A stretch of 64,000 bases of DNA from IDS-8 sp035304345 (GTDB lineage Bacteria; Pseudomonadota; Gammaproteobacteria; Steroidobacterales; Woeseiaceae): contig DATGQE010000050.1 in the NCBI GenBank assembly GCA_035304345.1, forward strand, positions 62,001 through 126,000, in the 5' to 3' direction. The notes below the pieces were generated by a model. The model ran no database searches, was not told the DNA's origin, and saw only the letters and a list, made by a program, of their open reading frames with translations. How positions within the stretch are numbered: position 1 is the first letter of the stretch; each line of letters starts with the position of its first letter. Shown here piece after piece: positions 45,585 through 54,257 of the stretch. The translations under genes were made by a program, and so were the position numbers.

Positions 45585-47124
45585 ATCCACCGACCCGGGT
45601 GAAATCCAGGTCCTCGTAATCGAAGCTGAAATCCGCGTCCGGATCGACCTTGGCCATCCGGAGCCTGCCGCTGCCGTCGCCGCGCGTCGAGAAATCGAGC
45701 CAGGCTTCGACGTCCACGCTCGGGTCGTCCCAGTCGACGAGGTAACGCTCACCGAGGCGCATGACGGTGCCGGTGAGCAGGGGGGATTTCGCGGAAGCGA
45801 AGCGCACCGTTCCGTTCTCCTCGCAGATGGCGACCTCGCCGAACCACGGATCGCGCCAGGTGCCCGTGCCCAGGAGTCCGCCGGCCGGCACCGGCGTGCG
45901 GGCCGACGTGTCGGGCGGTCCTTCGCCGCCACCCGGCACGGCGGCCTCGCGCTCGAGCGCCTCGACGAACCACGCCACGGTGCGGCCCTGCTCCGGGGCG
46001 GTGAGCTGCTTGAGCAACACGTCGTTCAGCACCGCACGCGCCTGCCCGCCGCCGCCGTTCAGCATGAGCACGAAGCCGCTCTTCTCGTCCGGCAGCAGCG
46101 TCATCGCGGAATACATCCCCATGAGCGTGCCCGTGTGCGACACGGTCCAGGCGCCGTCGGCATCCGCCAGGCGGAAACCGAAGGCATACGCATGGTAATG
46201 CGTGTCGAACCACGCCCGCCGCCGGGCGGAGATCGGCATCGGCGTGCGCGCCGCCCACAGCTCGCTGCGCTGCTCCTCCGACAGCCACGCGAGCTGCGCG
46301 GGCGTGGGATCCAGCCAGTTGAGCGCCCAGGTGAGCATGGCGTCCAGGCTGCAGCGGATGCCGCCGGCGGCCGCGGAGGTGATCGCCGGTACGACGGGAC
46401 CGTCGGTGCGCACGGGCACGTTCACACCGTCGTGCCGCACGTGCGGCTGCGCCACGTTGGCGACCTCGTCCGTGCGCCAGCTCCCCACCCGGCAGTCGAG
46501 GCCGAGCGGTTCGAAGACCTCGCGCCGCATCAGCTCCTCGTACGATGCGGCGCCGGCCGCCGCCGCGACCTCGCCGGCGACGACGTACAGGAGGTTGTCG
46601 TAGGCGTAGCCGGAGCGGAAGCCGTACCCCGGCGCGAGAAAGGCCAGCCCGCGGATGATGTCCTCCCGGGTGAAATGGTTCGGCTCCGGCCACAGCATGA
46701 GATCGCCCGCGCCTTCCGGCAGCCCGCTGTTGTGGACCAGGAGGTCGCGAACCTCGATGTGCTCCGTCACCCACTCGTCGTACAGGCGGAACTCCGGCAG
46801 GTGCCGTTTCACCGGGTCGTCCCAGCGGAGCCGGCCCGCTTCCACCAGCCGCGCCAGCAGGGCCGCGGTCATCGCCTTGCTGTTCGAGGCAATCTTGAAC
46901 AGCGTGCGGCGATCGACCGGCATGCCGCTGCCGGCAATCCGCTCGCCGGCCGTGCGCACGTAAGCGACCCGACCGTTCTCGATGACGCCGACCGCGAGGC
47001 CCGGCGGATCGTAGTGCTCGAGCAGGTCGTCGATCGCCCGGTCCCGGGCGGCGGTGGAGGGCGCGGGCGGCGTGGCGCCGCACCCGGCGAGGAGGATCAG
47101 GAAGAAGGCGTGGAATCGTGCCAT
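45577..47124 (-). CDS. serine hydrolase, beta-lactamase fold with C-terminal DUF3471-like domain
   Basis: 515 aa. Signal peptide with lipobox LAGC (Cys15). Motifs: SxxK as Ser80-Asn-Ser-Lys83, Tyr-Asp-Asn in YAYDNLLYVV and His-Thr-Gly in SHTGTLMGMYS. The region after about residue 400 (GTWRDPWFGEVAICEENGTVRF) resembles the DUF3471 lipocalin-like domain found in D-aminopeptidase relatives. It begins 28 bp inside the 3' end of the lysA-like gene, and its own 3' end overlaps the second hydrolase gene, so the three genes are tightly coupled. Likely periplasmic peptidase or amidase acting on D-residues (inference). Confidence 0.88.
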   Translation of the reverse strand: MARFHAFFLILLAGCGATPPAPSTAARDRAIDDLLEHYDPPGLAVGVIENGRVAYVRTAGERIAGSGMPVDRRTLFKIASNSKAMTAALLARLVEAGRLRWDDPVKRHLPEFRLYDEWVTEHIEVRDLLVHNSGLPEGAGDLMLWPEPNHFTREDIIRGLAFLAPGYGFRSGYAYDNLLYVVAGEVAAAAGAASYEELMRREVFEPLGLDCRVGSWRTDEVANVAQPHVRHDGVNVPVRTDGPVVPAITSAAAGGIRCSLDAMLTWALNWLDPTPAQLAWLSEEQRSELWAARTPMPISARRRAWFDTHYHAYAFGFRLADADGAWTVSHTGTLMGMYSAMTLLPDEKSGFVLMLNGGGGQARAVLNDVLLKQLTAPEQGRTVAWFVEALEREAAVPGGGEGPPDTSARTPVPAGGLLGTGTWRDPWFGEVAICEENGTVRFASAKSPLLTGTVMRLGERYLVDWDDPSVDVEAWLDFSTRGDGSGRLRMAKVDPDADFSFDYEDLDFTRVGGCD

Positions 47125-48443
47125 TCGGGGGTCATCGTCTCGAGTGCGATCATGTCTTCGAACGTCTGCCGGCGGCGGATCACCGCGTAGCGCCCGTCGT
47201 CGACGAGCACTTCCGCGGCGAGCGGCCGCGAATTGTAGGTGGAGGCCATCGAGGCCGCGTACGCGCCCGTGTCGCGGATCGTGAGCAGGTCACCCGGGGC
47301 GCACTCGGGCAGCTCACGGTTGCGTGCGAGCACGTCGGTGCTCTCGCAGACCGGCCCGACGACGTCGCAGGTCGTCATTGTGCCGGCTGCCCGCGTGACC
47401 GGCACGATGTCGTGCCAGGCGTCGTAGAGCGCAGGGCGCGGCAGGTCGTTCATGGCCGCGTCGATCACGAGCCAGCGGCGCGAGGCTCCCTGTTTCGCAC
47501 GCAGGACCCGCGTCAAAAGCAGGCCGGCGTCGGCCACCAGCCAGCGGCCCGGTTCGAGGATGATGCGCCCCGTGAAACCGTGCAGCGCCCGCCGGATTTC
47601 GCTCACATACTCGACGGGATGCACCGGCCGGTCGTGGCCGGGCCGGTAGCAGACGCCGAGACCGCCGCCGACGTCGATGCTGGTGATCACGTGGTCCGCC
47701 GCCACGAGCTCGCGCCAGAAGCTCCCCAGCCGATCGAGCGCGACGGCGAACGGGTCGAGCGACAGCACCTGCGAGCCAATGTGCATGTGCAGTCCGTCGA
47801 GCCGCACGTGCGAGAGGCGCGCCGCTTCGGCGAACCAGGCGCGTGCCTCGTCTACGGGCACGCCGAACTTGTTCTCCGAGCGCCCGGTGGAGATTCTCTC
47901 GTGCGTGCGGGCATCGACGTCCGGGTTGATGCGCACCGCCGCGCGCGCCACCGTTCTCCGTTCCCTGGCGATCCTCTGGAGTGTCTCGAGCTCGTCGGCG
48001 GATTCCACGTTGAAGCGGGCGATGCCGGCGGCGAGTGCGGCGTCGATCTCGTCCTCGCGCTTGCCCACCCCGGAGAAGACGATGCGCCAGGCCGGCACCC
48101 CGGAGGTGAGCGCCCGTTGCAGCTCGCCGACGGACACGATGTCCGCGCCGATGCCCATGTCCGCGAGCAGGCGCAGCAATGCGAGGTTGCCGTTCGCCTT
48201 GACCGCGTAGCAGACCAGCGCATTCAGGCCCCACAGCGCAGAGCGCAGGCGCGTCACGCGCTGGCGGATCGCACGCGCGGAGTAGACGTGGAGCGGCGTG
48301 CCGAGCTCGGCGGCGAGCGCTTCGAGCCTGACGCCGTCGAGGCTTTCGATCGGGCCTTCGGGATGCGGCGGCTCGTCGGCCGGAAGAAAAAGGCGGCCCG
48401 CGCCGTCGGGCACGGGCCGCCGGGAGGGGATATCAGAAGTCAA
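47097..48443 (-). CDS. lysA: diaminopimelate decarboxylase-like PLP enzyme
   Basis: 448 aa from TTG 48443; a GTG at 48413 is an alternative. PLP Lys82 lies in CYAVKANGN, the substrate/phosphate region HMHIGSQ is at 209-215, GGGLGV at about 260, EPGRWLVADAG at about 297, and the dimer active-site Cys366-Glu367 in GPVCESTDVL. All key residues for decarboxylating meso-DAP to L-lysine are present. Its position between a TonB receptor and two wall-peptide-type hydrolases suggests a catabolic or salvage role rather than only biosynthesis. The 5' end overlaps the receptor gene and contains an intrinsic-terminator-like hairpin. Confidence 0.9.
   Translation of the reverse strand: MTSDIPSRRPVPDGAGRLFLPADEPPHPEGPIESLDGVRLEALAAELGTPLHVYSARAIRQRVTRLRSALWGLNALVCYAVKANGNLALLRLLADMGIGADIVSVGELQRALTSGVPAWRIVFSGVGKREDEIDAALAAGIARFNVESADELETLQRIARERRTVARAAVRINPDVDARTHERISTGRSENKFGVPVDEARAWFAEAARLSHVRLDGLHMHIGSQVLSLDPFAVALDRLGSFWRELVAADHVITSIDVGGGLGVCYRPGHDRPVHPVEYVSEIRRALHGFTGRIILEPGRWLVADAGLLLTRVLRAKQGASRRWLVIDAAMNDLPRPALYDAWHDIVPVTRAAGTMTTCDVVGPVCESTDVLARNRELPECAPGDLLTIRDTGAYAASMASTYNSRPLAAEVLVDDGRYAVIRRRQTFEDMIALETMTPEWHDSTPSS
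48387..48421 (-). terminator. intrinsic terminator overlapping the lysA start region
   Basis: On the minus strand the arm 48421-48413 (GGCGGCCCG) pairs perfectly with 48400-48392 (CGGGCCGCC) around a 12-base loop, directly followed by TTTTTCTT. This is the clearest rho-independent terminator shape in the window. It lies 12 bp after the TonB receptor stop codon, but inside the 5' end of the lysA reading frame, spanning the alternative GTG start. It may set different expression for the receptor and the downstream enzymes. Confidence 0.6.
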
Positions 48444-51411
48444 CCGTCACCTGGAACTGCGCGTAGCGTGGCGACTGGTAGGACGTGCCCAGGCCCCAGT
48501 TCGGGTTCGGGCTTCCGACGATCGGCTCGTAGTCCTCCTGCACGCCCAGTACGCGTTGCTGGTTGAGCAGGTTGTACACGGAGAACTTGGCGGCGACGTC
48601 CACCTCGTTGAAAGAGGTTTCGTAGGTCACGCTCAGCCCGATGTCCACCGTCCAGGGCAGGCGGCCGGCGCTGCCGCGCGGACGATGCTCGAACACGCGC
48701 TGGGAAGTCGGCCCGGTGCAGTTCTGCACGCACACGTAGTAGGTCCGGTACGTATCGTCGTCCCAGGGCACCCCGTCGCCGAAGGCGTTGATCGGGCTGC
48801 CGGAGCGTGCGTTCAGGTTCGCGCCGATCCGCCAGTGCTCGCCGATGCCATACACGCCACGCAGCTTGACCTGGTGGCGATGGTCGTTCGGCAGGTAGCC
48901 CTCGGCGTTGAAGTTCACCCACGGCGTGTCGAAGTTCTCGGTGCGGCCGGTGTCGGAGAAGTTGGTGTCCGAGTTGACCGGACCCTCCGTGTTGCCCTTG
49001 CTGTAAGACAGCGTGTAGGACGCGTTCAGCGACCAGCGGTCGTCCCAGGCGCGGTCCAGCATGAACTCGAGCGCGCGGTAGGTGCGCTTCGGGCTCGGGA
49101 AGCCAATGTCCTCGATGTACTGGCCGTCGACACGACGTGCCCAGCCGGCGGTCGAGGTGTCGATGGTGACCCAGCCGTCGGGTATCCGGTCCGGATCGCA
49201 ATCCGTATCGGTGTAGATGGTCAGCGGCTCGCCAGGGTTGGCCATCACCCAGCCCTGGTAGCTCGGCACGCCGTTGCACATGATGCCGGTGGACGTGATC
49301 TCCATGTCGTCGATCGCGTTGTGCAGCTCGCGGTAGATGCCGCGCACGCCCCACGACCACTGCTCGTCGATCATCGCCTGGTAGCCGAGGATGATCTCGT
49401 CCTGGTAGACTGGGTCCATGTCCGCGTCGACCTCGCCCCGCAGGTCGCCGACGCTGCCGTCGCCCTGCGAATCGTCCACGGGACCGATCTGCTGACCGAG
49501 GATCGGGCGCAGGTAGGTTCCGCCGTTGTATTCGAACTCCTCGAAGCCCAGGAACTCGTAGAATGTGCGAACGTCGGCGAAGCCACCGGCCTGCTTGATG
49601 TTGATCACGTTGGCCACCGGCAGGAAGTAGCGGCCAGCGTTGCCGAACAGCTTGCTCCTGGCGTCGCCGCGCATGTCCCACGCGAAGCCGAGACGCGGCG
49701 CGAGCATGCCGTCCATTTTGATGTAGCTGCGCTTGTCCGAATCCTTGTTGTCGAACTCGTCGAGCCTCAGGCCCGCGTCGATCACGAGGTTGTCGGTGAT
49801 CTGCCAGCTGTCCTCGAGGTAGAAAGCCGTGCTCGCCGTCTCGAACTTGCCGTCGACCTCGTTCGTGCGGGTCCGCACGTACTCCGTGACGCCCGGGGGC
49901 ACGATGGCGTCGTTCGGGAGGGTGGAGCCGGGGACGACGGGACCGTTGATCTCGTACACCAGGCGGTCCGGGCCCGGATAGTGCTGCAGGTGGTTGGACG
50001 TGTTGATCTCGCGATCGACACCGAAGCGCACCAGGTGGTCGCCGAGCGCCCATTCGAAGTCGAGCCGGGCCTGCTCGCGCACGTCGGTCCGCGAGATGAC
50101 GGACGAGTTGCTGGTGCAGCCGACGTCACCGGTACCGTTCTCCCGCAGGTCGCGGATCCGGTTGCACTCGATGTCGTTGGGCGTGTACTGCGCCGACTTG
50201 CGCTCGTTCTCTCCGTACATGGCCCGGACCGAGAAGTTATCGGCCAGGTAGCTCGTGTACGTAGCGGACCAGTTCACGCCTCCGCTGTCGAAGAACACCG
50301 TGTTCTGGTAGTCGCCGACTTGGCCGGTCGTGTAGTCGAACGCATAGACGTCCGTCGCCGAGGTGTCCTCGTCGGAGAACGCGAGGAGCTCGATCAGGTT
50401 GCTGTCGTTGACCTGCCAGTCGACCTTCGCGCCCCAGAACGCATCGTCGGACTTGTCGTAGTTGATCAGGGTGCCGGCATTGTTCGTGTTCGTCGGCTCG
50501 AAGTTGCGGAGCTCGTACATCGCGAAGAAGAACAGCTTGTCGCGGACGATCGGGCCGCCGGCGTACAGGTTGAGGCTCTGGCTGTCGAACTCGTCGTAGC
50601 TCGCGATGTAGGCTGCGTTGCCGCTCCTCGTAAAGTGGTTGTCTCCGTCGCCCTGGAGGAAGCTCGGCTCCCACACGGCTTCGGCACCGAACTCGAACTC
50701 GTTCGTGCCGGAGCGGGTGACGGCGTTGATGACGCCGCCGGTCGTGCGGCCGAACTCCACGGAGTAGCCGCCCGTCTTGACCTGGAACTCCTCGTAGAAT
50801 GCGTACGGTACGGACGAGAAGCCGATGCGGCGGTAGAAGTCCGTGACGTTGAGGCCGTTGATGTAGACGGCGTTCTCCGCCACCGACGAGCCGCCGAAGG
50901 AGGCGCCGCCGAACTCGCCGCGCGTAACGCCGGAGGCCAGTGTCGCGACCGACAGCAGGTCCCGGTCCACGGGCAGCCGCTCCAGCTCGAGCTTGGTGAT
51001 GTTGGTGCCCGACTCCGTCGAGGTCACGTCGATGGCGGCGGTCGTGCGCGAGCCCACCACCTGGATCACGTCGAGGTCCTGCGACCCGGCGTTGACGTGC
51101 GTCGTCTTGCCCAGGAACACCGTGACCGGGGCGGGCTGGGCGATCGTCTCGCCGTTACGCCGCGCTTCGATCAGGTATTCGCCGACCGGCAGGAACGGGA
51201 ACCGGAAGCTGCCGTCGGCACCGGCCGTGACGGTGCGCGTGAAGCCCGTGTTCGGATTGCGGACGGTGACCTCCGCGCCGGGCACGCTCTGCCCCGCGAG
51301 CGAGCCGTCCTGCGACTGCGCGAGCGCGGGCGGACCGCAAAGGGCGAGCCCCAATGCCGCCGCCAGCGCGAGGCGGGCCGCGCGTGCGTACTGCCGTATG
51401 TTGTCGTTCAT
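48433..51411 (-). CDS. Oar-like TonB-dependent receptor with carboxypeptidase-regulatory domain
   Basis: 992 aa. Signal peptide LALAAALGLALCGPPALAQ; then a short carboxypeptidase-regulatory-like beta-sandwich at about 35-105 (AEVTVRNPNTGFTRTVTAGAD; FPFLPVGEYLIEARRNG). The plug follows (ITKLELERLPVDRDLLSVATL; VYINGLNVTDFYRRIGF; SVEFGRTTGGVINAVTRSGTNE). A long barrel ends in YAQFQVTVDF. The Oar-type architecture is associated with proteins, peptides or other large ligands rather than siderophores. The ATG has GGAGGGGG upstream. It lies 20 bp after the transglutaminase gene and runs into the lysA start. Confidence 0.93.
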   Translation of the reverse strand: MNDNIRQYARAARLALAAALGLALCGPPALAQSQDGSLAGQSVPGAEVTVRNPNTGFTRTVTAGADGSFRFPFLPVGEYLIEARRNGETIAQPAPVTVFLGKTTHVNAGSQDLDVIQVVGSRTTAAIDVTSTESGTNITKLELERLPVDRDLLSVATLASGVTRGEFGGASFGGSSVAENAVYINGLNVTDFYRRIGFSSVPYAFYEEFQVKTGGYSVEFGRTTGGVINAVTRSGTNEFEFGAEAVWEPSFLQGDGDNHFTRSGNAAYIASYDEFDSQSLNLYAGGPIVRDKLFFFAMYELRNFEPTNTNNAGTLINYDKSDDAFWGAKVDWQVNDSNLIELLAFSDEDTSATDVYAFDYTTGQVGDYQNTVFFDSGGVNWSATYTSYLADNFSVRAMYGENERKSAQYTPNDIECNRIRDLRENGTGDVGCTSNSSVISRTDVREQARLDFEWALGDHLVRFGVDREINTSNHLQHYPGPDRLVYEINGPVVPGSTLPNDAIVPPGVTEYVRTRTNEVDGKFETASTAFYLEDSWQITDNLVIDAGLRLDEFDNKDSDKRSYIKMDGMLAPRLGFAWDMRGDARSKLFGNAGRYFLPVANVINIKQAGGFADVRTFYEFLGFEEFEYNGGTYLRPILGQQIGPVDDSQGDGSVGDLRGEVDADMDPVYQDEIILGYQAMIDEQWSWGVRGIYRELHNAIDDMEITSTGIMCNGVPSYQGWVMANPGEPLTIYTDTDCDPDRIPDGWVTIDTSTAGWARRVDGQYIEDIGFPSPKRTYRALEFMLDRAWDDRWSLNASYTLSYSKGNTEGPVNSDTNFSDTGRTENFDTPWVNFNAEGYLPNDHRHQVKLRGVYGIGEHWRIGANLNARSGSPINAFGDGVPWDDDTYRTYYVCVQNCTGPTSQRVFEHRPRGSAGRLPWTVDIGLSVTYETSFNEVDVAAKFSVYNLLNQQRVLGVQEDYEPIVGSPNPNWGLGTSYQSPRYAQFQVTVDF

Positions 51412-51431
51412 GTTCCCCCTCCGGGAGTTTT

Positions 51432-52925
51432 TCAGGTTTTCTTGCGGTCTTCGGCCGCGGCTGGCAGGACCTTCGCCTCGAACGAATAGTCCCACTGGTC
51501 GAAATACAGGTTGCCGCCCGCCCACTCGACTTCGCCGCGCTGGGAGTCGACGGTCTCGGAACGGAAATGCGTCTTCGCGGGCTCGAACGGGCGGCCCCAG
51601 TCGTCGTTGAAGACGATGCGGTAGCCGTCGAGCCCGCCCAGGTAGAACCACTCGATCTCCGGCGCCTCCTCGAAGCGGCCGAAGGTCACGTCCATCGGCA
51701 CCCACCCCCAGGGCTCGAGGTAGAGCTGCCCCCAGTCGTGCAGGTTCCAGTACTCGCCCTCGGAGAACACCATGCCGGACTGCCAGCGCGCGGGAATGCC
51801 GTGCATGCGCAGGAGCGTCATGAGGAGCAGCGTCTGCTGGCCGCAATCGGCGTGCCCCGCGTGCAGCGCGTAGTCGCTGATGTTGCTGATCGTCGAGTAC
51901 TCGCGCGCGCCGGCCCAGGGTATCTCGTCCACGGCGGCGAAGAGCTTTTGCGCGATGCGCCAGGGGTTCTTCTCGTCGCCCACGATCTGCCGGGAGAACA
52001 GGCGGAGCGATTCGTTGAACAGGATGTGCGGCGCGCGTTCGGCGACGAACGGCGCGAGCTCGGGGGTGATCTCGGGCAGCCGGGCTTGCTCCGGGTCGAT
52101 CGCGTGATACCGCGCGTAGATCGTCAGCACGTAACGCACCGCGAACTCCGTCGGCTTGCCGGCCTCGGCCTTGCGTTCCAGGTACACGGTGCGCTGCAGC
52201 GCGGACTCGGGCGCGACCTCGTGCGCAGCCGGCGTCGTCGCGAGCAGGCGGATGTCCTCCTGCTGCCCCGGCAGCGACCGCGGGAACGGAATCCAGGCGC
52301 GCACGGTCTCGCCCGCGGGCACGGCATCCGCGTCGACGGTGAGCGTTTGCGTGATCTCGACCCGGCGCGGCAGCACGCTCGCGCTCTCGTGCTCGAGCGC
52401 CGCCCGGCGCACCGCCCGGTGATGGTCGTTCGGGCTTTCCATCGGGCCGTCGCGGAACGGCGTCTGCTCGGCGCGGCGCGCGCGTGCCTCGGCGCTCAGG
52501 CGAAACAGGTTCGACGGTGAGCGGTTGAAGTACAGCACGCGCCCGTCGATCACCTGCCGCTCGAACAGGCCCTGCGCATCCCAGCGGGCGAACTCGGCAT
52601 CGCTGAGGTCCGGGATCTGGCGCCGGACGCGGGCTTTCACGTCGTCGGCCGTGAGGGTGAAGTCGAGCAGGATGCGCCGCATGCGCTCGCGCTCGAAGAG
52701 GAGCGCGCGGCGCGTGGCCTCGTCCGTGCCCGGCGCCGCGAGCGCCGCCTCGATGGCCGCCTCGCTGGCGCGGAACTGGCCGGCGTCGATGCCGGCGACG
52801 ATGCGGGGGAGATCGTCGCCGCAGGCAGCGCCGCCGGCCAGCGCGCCGATCACGAGGAGCAACGCGGCGGCGCCGTGACGGCCCGACTCTCGCGTGCGCC
52901 GGTGAGCTGCCGATCGCGTGGTCAC
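51432..52925 (-). CDS. exported transglutaminase-like (papain-fold) protein
   Basis: 497 aa. A hydrophobic export segment ALLLVIGALAGGAAC lies near residues 20-35 and may be a lipoprotein signal. Residues about 180-290 form a beta-rich domain (VEITQTLTVDADAVPAGETVRAW). The transglutaminase core carries the triad Cys361 (HADCGQQTLLL), His396 (NLHDWGQLY) and Asp412 (VPMDVTFG). Bacterial members are mostly peptidases or amide-bond enzymes of the envelope. It opens the minus-strand arm of the wall-peptide locus, with GTG start. A promoter with TTGACC and a palindromic operator candidate lies just upstream. Confidence 0.9.
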   Translation of the reverse strand: MTTRSAAHRRTRESGRHGAAALLLVIGALAGGAACGDDLPRIVAGIDAGQFRASEAAIEAALAAPGTDEATRRALLFERERMRRILLDFTLTADDVKARVRRQIPDLSDAEFARWDAQGLFERQVIDGRVLYFNRSPSNLFRLSAEARARRAEQTPFRDGPMESPNDHHRAVRRAALEHESASVLPRRVEITQTLTVDADAVPAGETVRAWIPFPRSLPGQQEDIRLLATTPAAHEVAPESALQRTVYLERKAEAGKPTEFAVRYVLTIYARYHAIDPEQARLPEITPELAPFVAERAPHILFNESLRLFSRQIVGDEKNPWRIAQKLFAAVDEIPWAGAREYSTISNISDYALHAGHADCGQQTLLLMTLLRMHGIPARWQSGMVFSEGEYWNLHDWGQLYLEPWGWVPMDVTFGRFEEAPEIEWFYLGGLDGYRIVFNDDWGRPFEPAKTHFRSETVDSQRGEVEWAGGNLYFDQWDYSFEAKVLPAAAEDRKKT

Positions 52926-52953
52926 ATCGAGGCCCCGATGAGGTTCCGTGACC

Positions 52954-52984
52954 CCTGTTTAACAGGTTTGCAAGAGGCGGTCAA
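52954..52984 (-). promoter_or_regulatory. promoter and operator candidate for the transglutaminase-TonB-lysA operon
   Basis: On the minus strand TTGACC (52984-52979) is followed after 17 bases by TAAACA (52961-52956), a plausible -35/-10 pair 31 bases from the GTG start. The -10 is embedded in the inverted repeat CCTGTTTAACAGG (52954-52966, 6-bp arms around a T). The 180-bp gap is shared with the divergent DUF819 operon. The MurR/RpiR protein encoded in that operon may bind here (inference). Confidence 0.38.
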
Positions 52985-53105
52985 TAGTTTATGCTTCGCT
53001 ACAGTTGCGCAGGAATCATATATTCTGCAATGGCGGCAAGCGGGCCGGTTGGCGCGGGCGAAGGCCCGGCGGTGGCGCGGCTTTCCGGGGAAGCAGAGGG
53101 GATGA

Positions 53106-54257
53106 ATGATCCGGTCCACGTGGCCCTACCTGGCGCTGATGCTGCTCGCGGCGGGCGTCTTCCCGGCGCTCGAGCGGCGCTACGGCTGGCGCTTGTTCGC
53201 CGTCGCGCCGCCGATCGTGCTGGTCTACCTGCTGGTGACGGCGCTCGCGGTGGCCGGTGCCTGGGAGAGCACGGCGGAGATCCGGGCGGCGCAGTCCGCC
53301 GTGACCGGCAAGCTGGTCCCGGCGCTTCTGTTCCTGCTCATGATCAACTGCGACCTGAGGGCGATCGTGCGGCTCGGTCCGCGGGTGCTCGCGGTGTTCT
53401 TCTGCACGACCGCGAGCCTGTTCTCCGCGTTCGTGACCGCGGCGCTCCTGTACCGCGGGTGGCTGCCGTCCGATGCGTGGCAGCCACTCGGCGCGCTCGC
53501 CGGGAGCTGGGCGGGCGGCACGGCCAACATGATCGCGGTGAAGGAAGCGCTTGAGATGCCCGAGTCGCTGCTCACGATGTCGCTGGTCACCGATGCGTTG
53601 TGCTACTCGGCGTGGGTCGCCATCCTGTTCTCGCTCGCCGGGACGGCACCCGCGTTCAATCGCTGGACGCGCGCCCGTTCCAGCGCGGAGATGGTGGTCG
53701 AGCTGCCGAGACCGGCAGGGGCGATCACGCCGGAGGCGGTGCTCGTGTGGATCGGGCTCAGCCTCGCCGCGGCGGCCGTCTCGGCGGCCATCGCGGCGTC
53801 GCTGCCGACCTCATCCATGATCTCGGCGACCACCTGGACGATCCTGCTGGCGACCGGCTTCGGGCTCGTCGTTGCGCACACACCGCTCGCCCGCTACCCG
53901 GGCGCGGACCGGATCTCGGGCGCGCTGCTCATCGCGGTGATCGCCGTGCTCGCCTCGCAAAGCGATTTCCGCAACCTGGGCGACGCGCCGCTGTTCGTGC
54001 TCGCGGGCGCCACGGTCATCGCGCTGCACGCGGCATTCATGCTCGTCGCGGCGCGCCTGTTCCGTTTCGACCTGTACCTGTGCGGCATCTCCTCGCTCGC
54101 GCACATCGGCGGCGTCGCCGCGGCGCCCCTGCTCGCGGCGAGCTATGCGCGTGCGCTCGTGCCGGTTGCGATCCTGCTCGCCCTGCTCGGGTACGTGATC
54201 GGCACGGGTTACGGGCTCTTCATGGCCAGGCTGCTGGCGGAGGTGTTCGGTGGCTAG
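53106..54257 (+). CDS. DUF819 family integral membrane protein
   Basis: 383 aa with about ten or eleven transmembrane helices. It matches the DUF819/YjcL family: LVPALLFLLMINCDLRAI, then GALAGSWAGGTANMIAVKEAL (the glycine-rich conserved loop), TDALCYSAWVAILF and SSLAHIGGVAAAPLLAASYA. Members look like secondary transporters and recur next to L-Ala-D/L-Glu epimerase genes, so transport of a murein peptide is a reasonable hypothesis. The ATG has GAGGGG upstream. First gene of the plus-strand arm; the next gene starts inside its 3' end. Confidence 0.88.
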   Translation: MIRSTWPYLALMLLAAGVFPALERRYGWRLFAVAPPIVLVYLLVTALAVAGAWESTAEIRAAQSAVTGKLVPALLFLLMINCDLRAIVRLGPRVLAVFFCTTASLFSAFVTAALLYRGWLPSDAWQPLGALAGSWAGGTANMIAVKEALEMPESLLTMSLVTDALCYSAWVAILFSLAGTAPAFNRWTRARSSAEMVVELPRPAGAITPEAVLVWIGLSLAAAAVSAAIAASLPTSSMISATTWTILLATGFGLVVAHTPLARYPGADRISGALLIAVIAVLASQSDFRNLGDAPLFVLAGATVIALHAAFMLVAARLFRFDLYLCGISSLAHIGGVAAAPLLAASYARALVPVAILLALLGYVIGTGYGLFMARLLAEVFGG

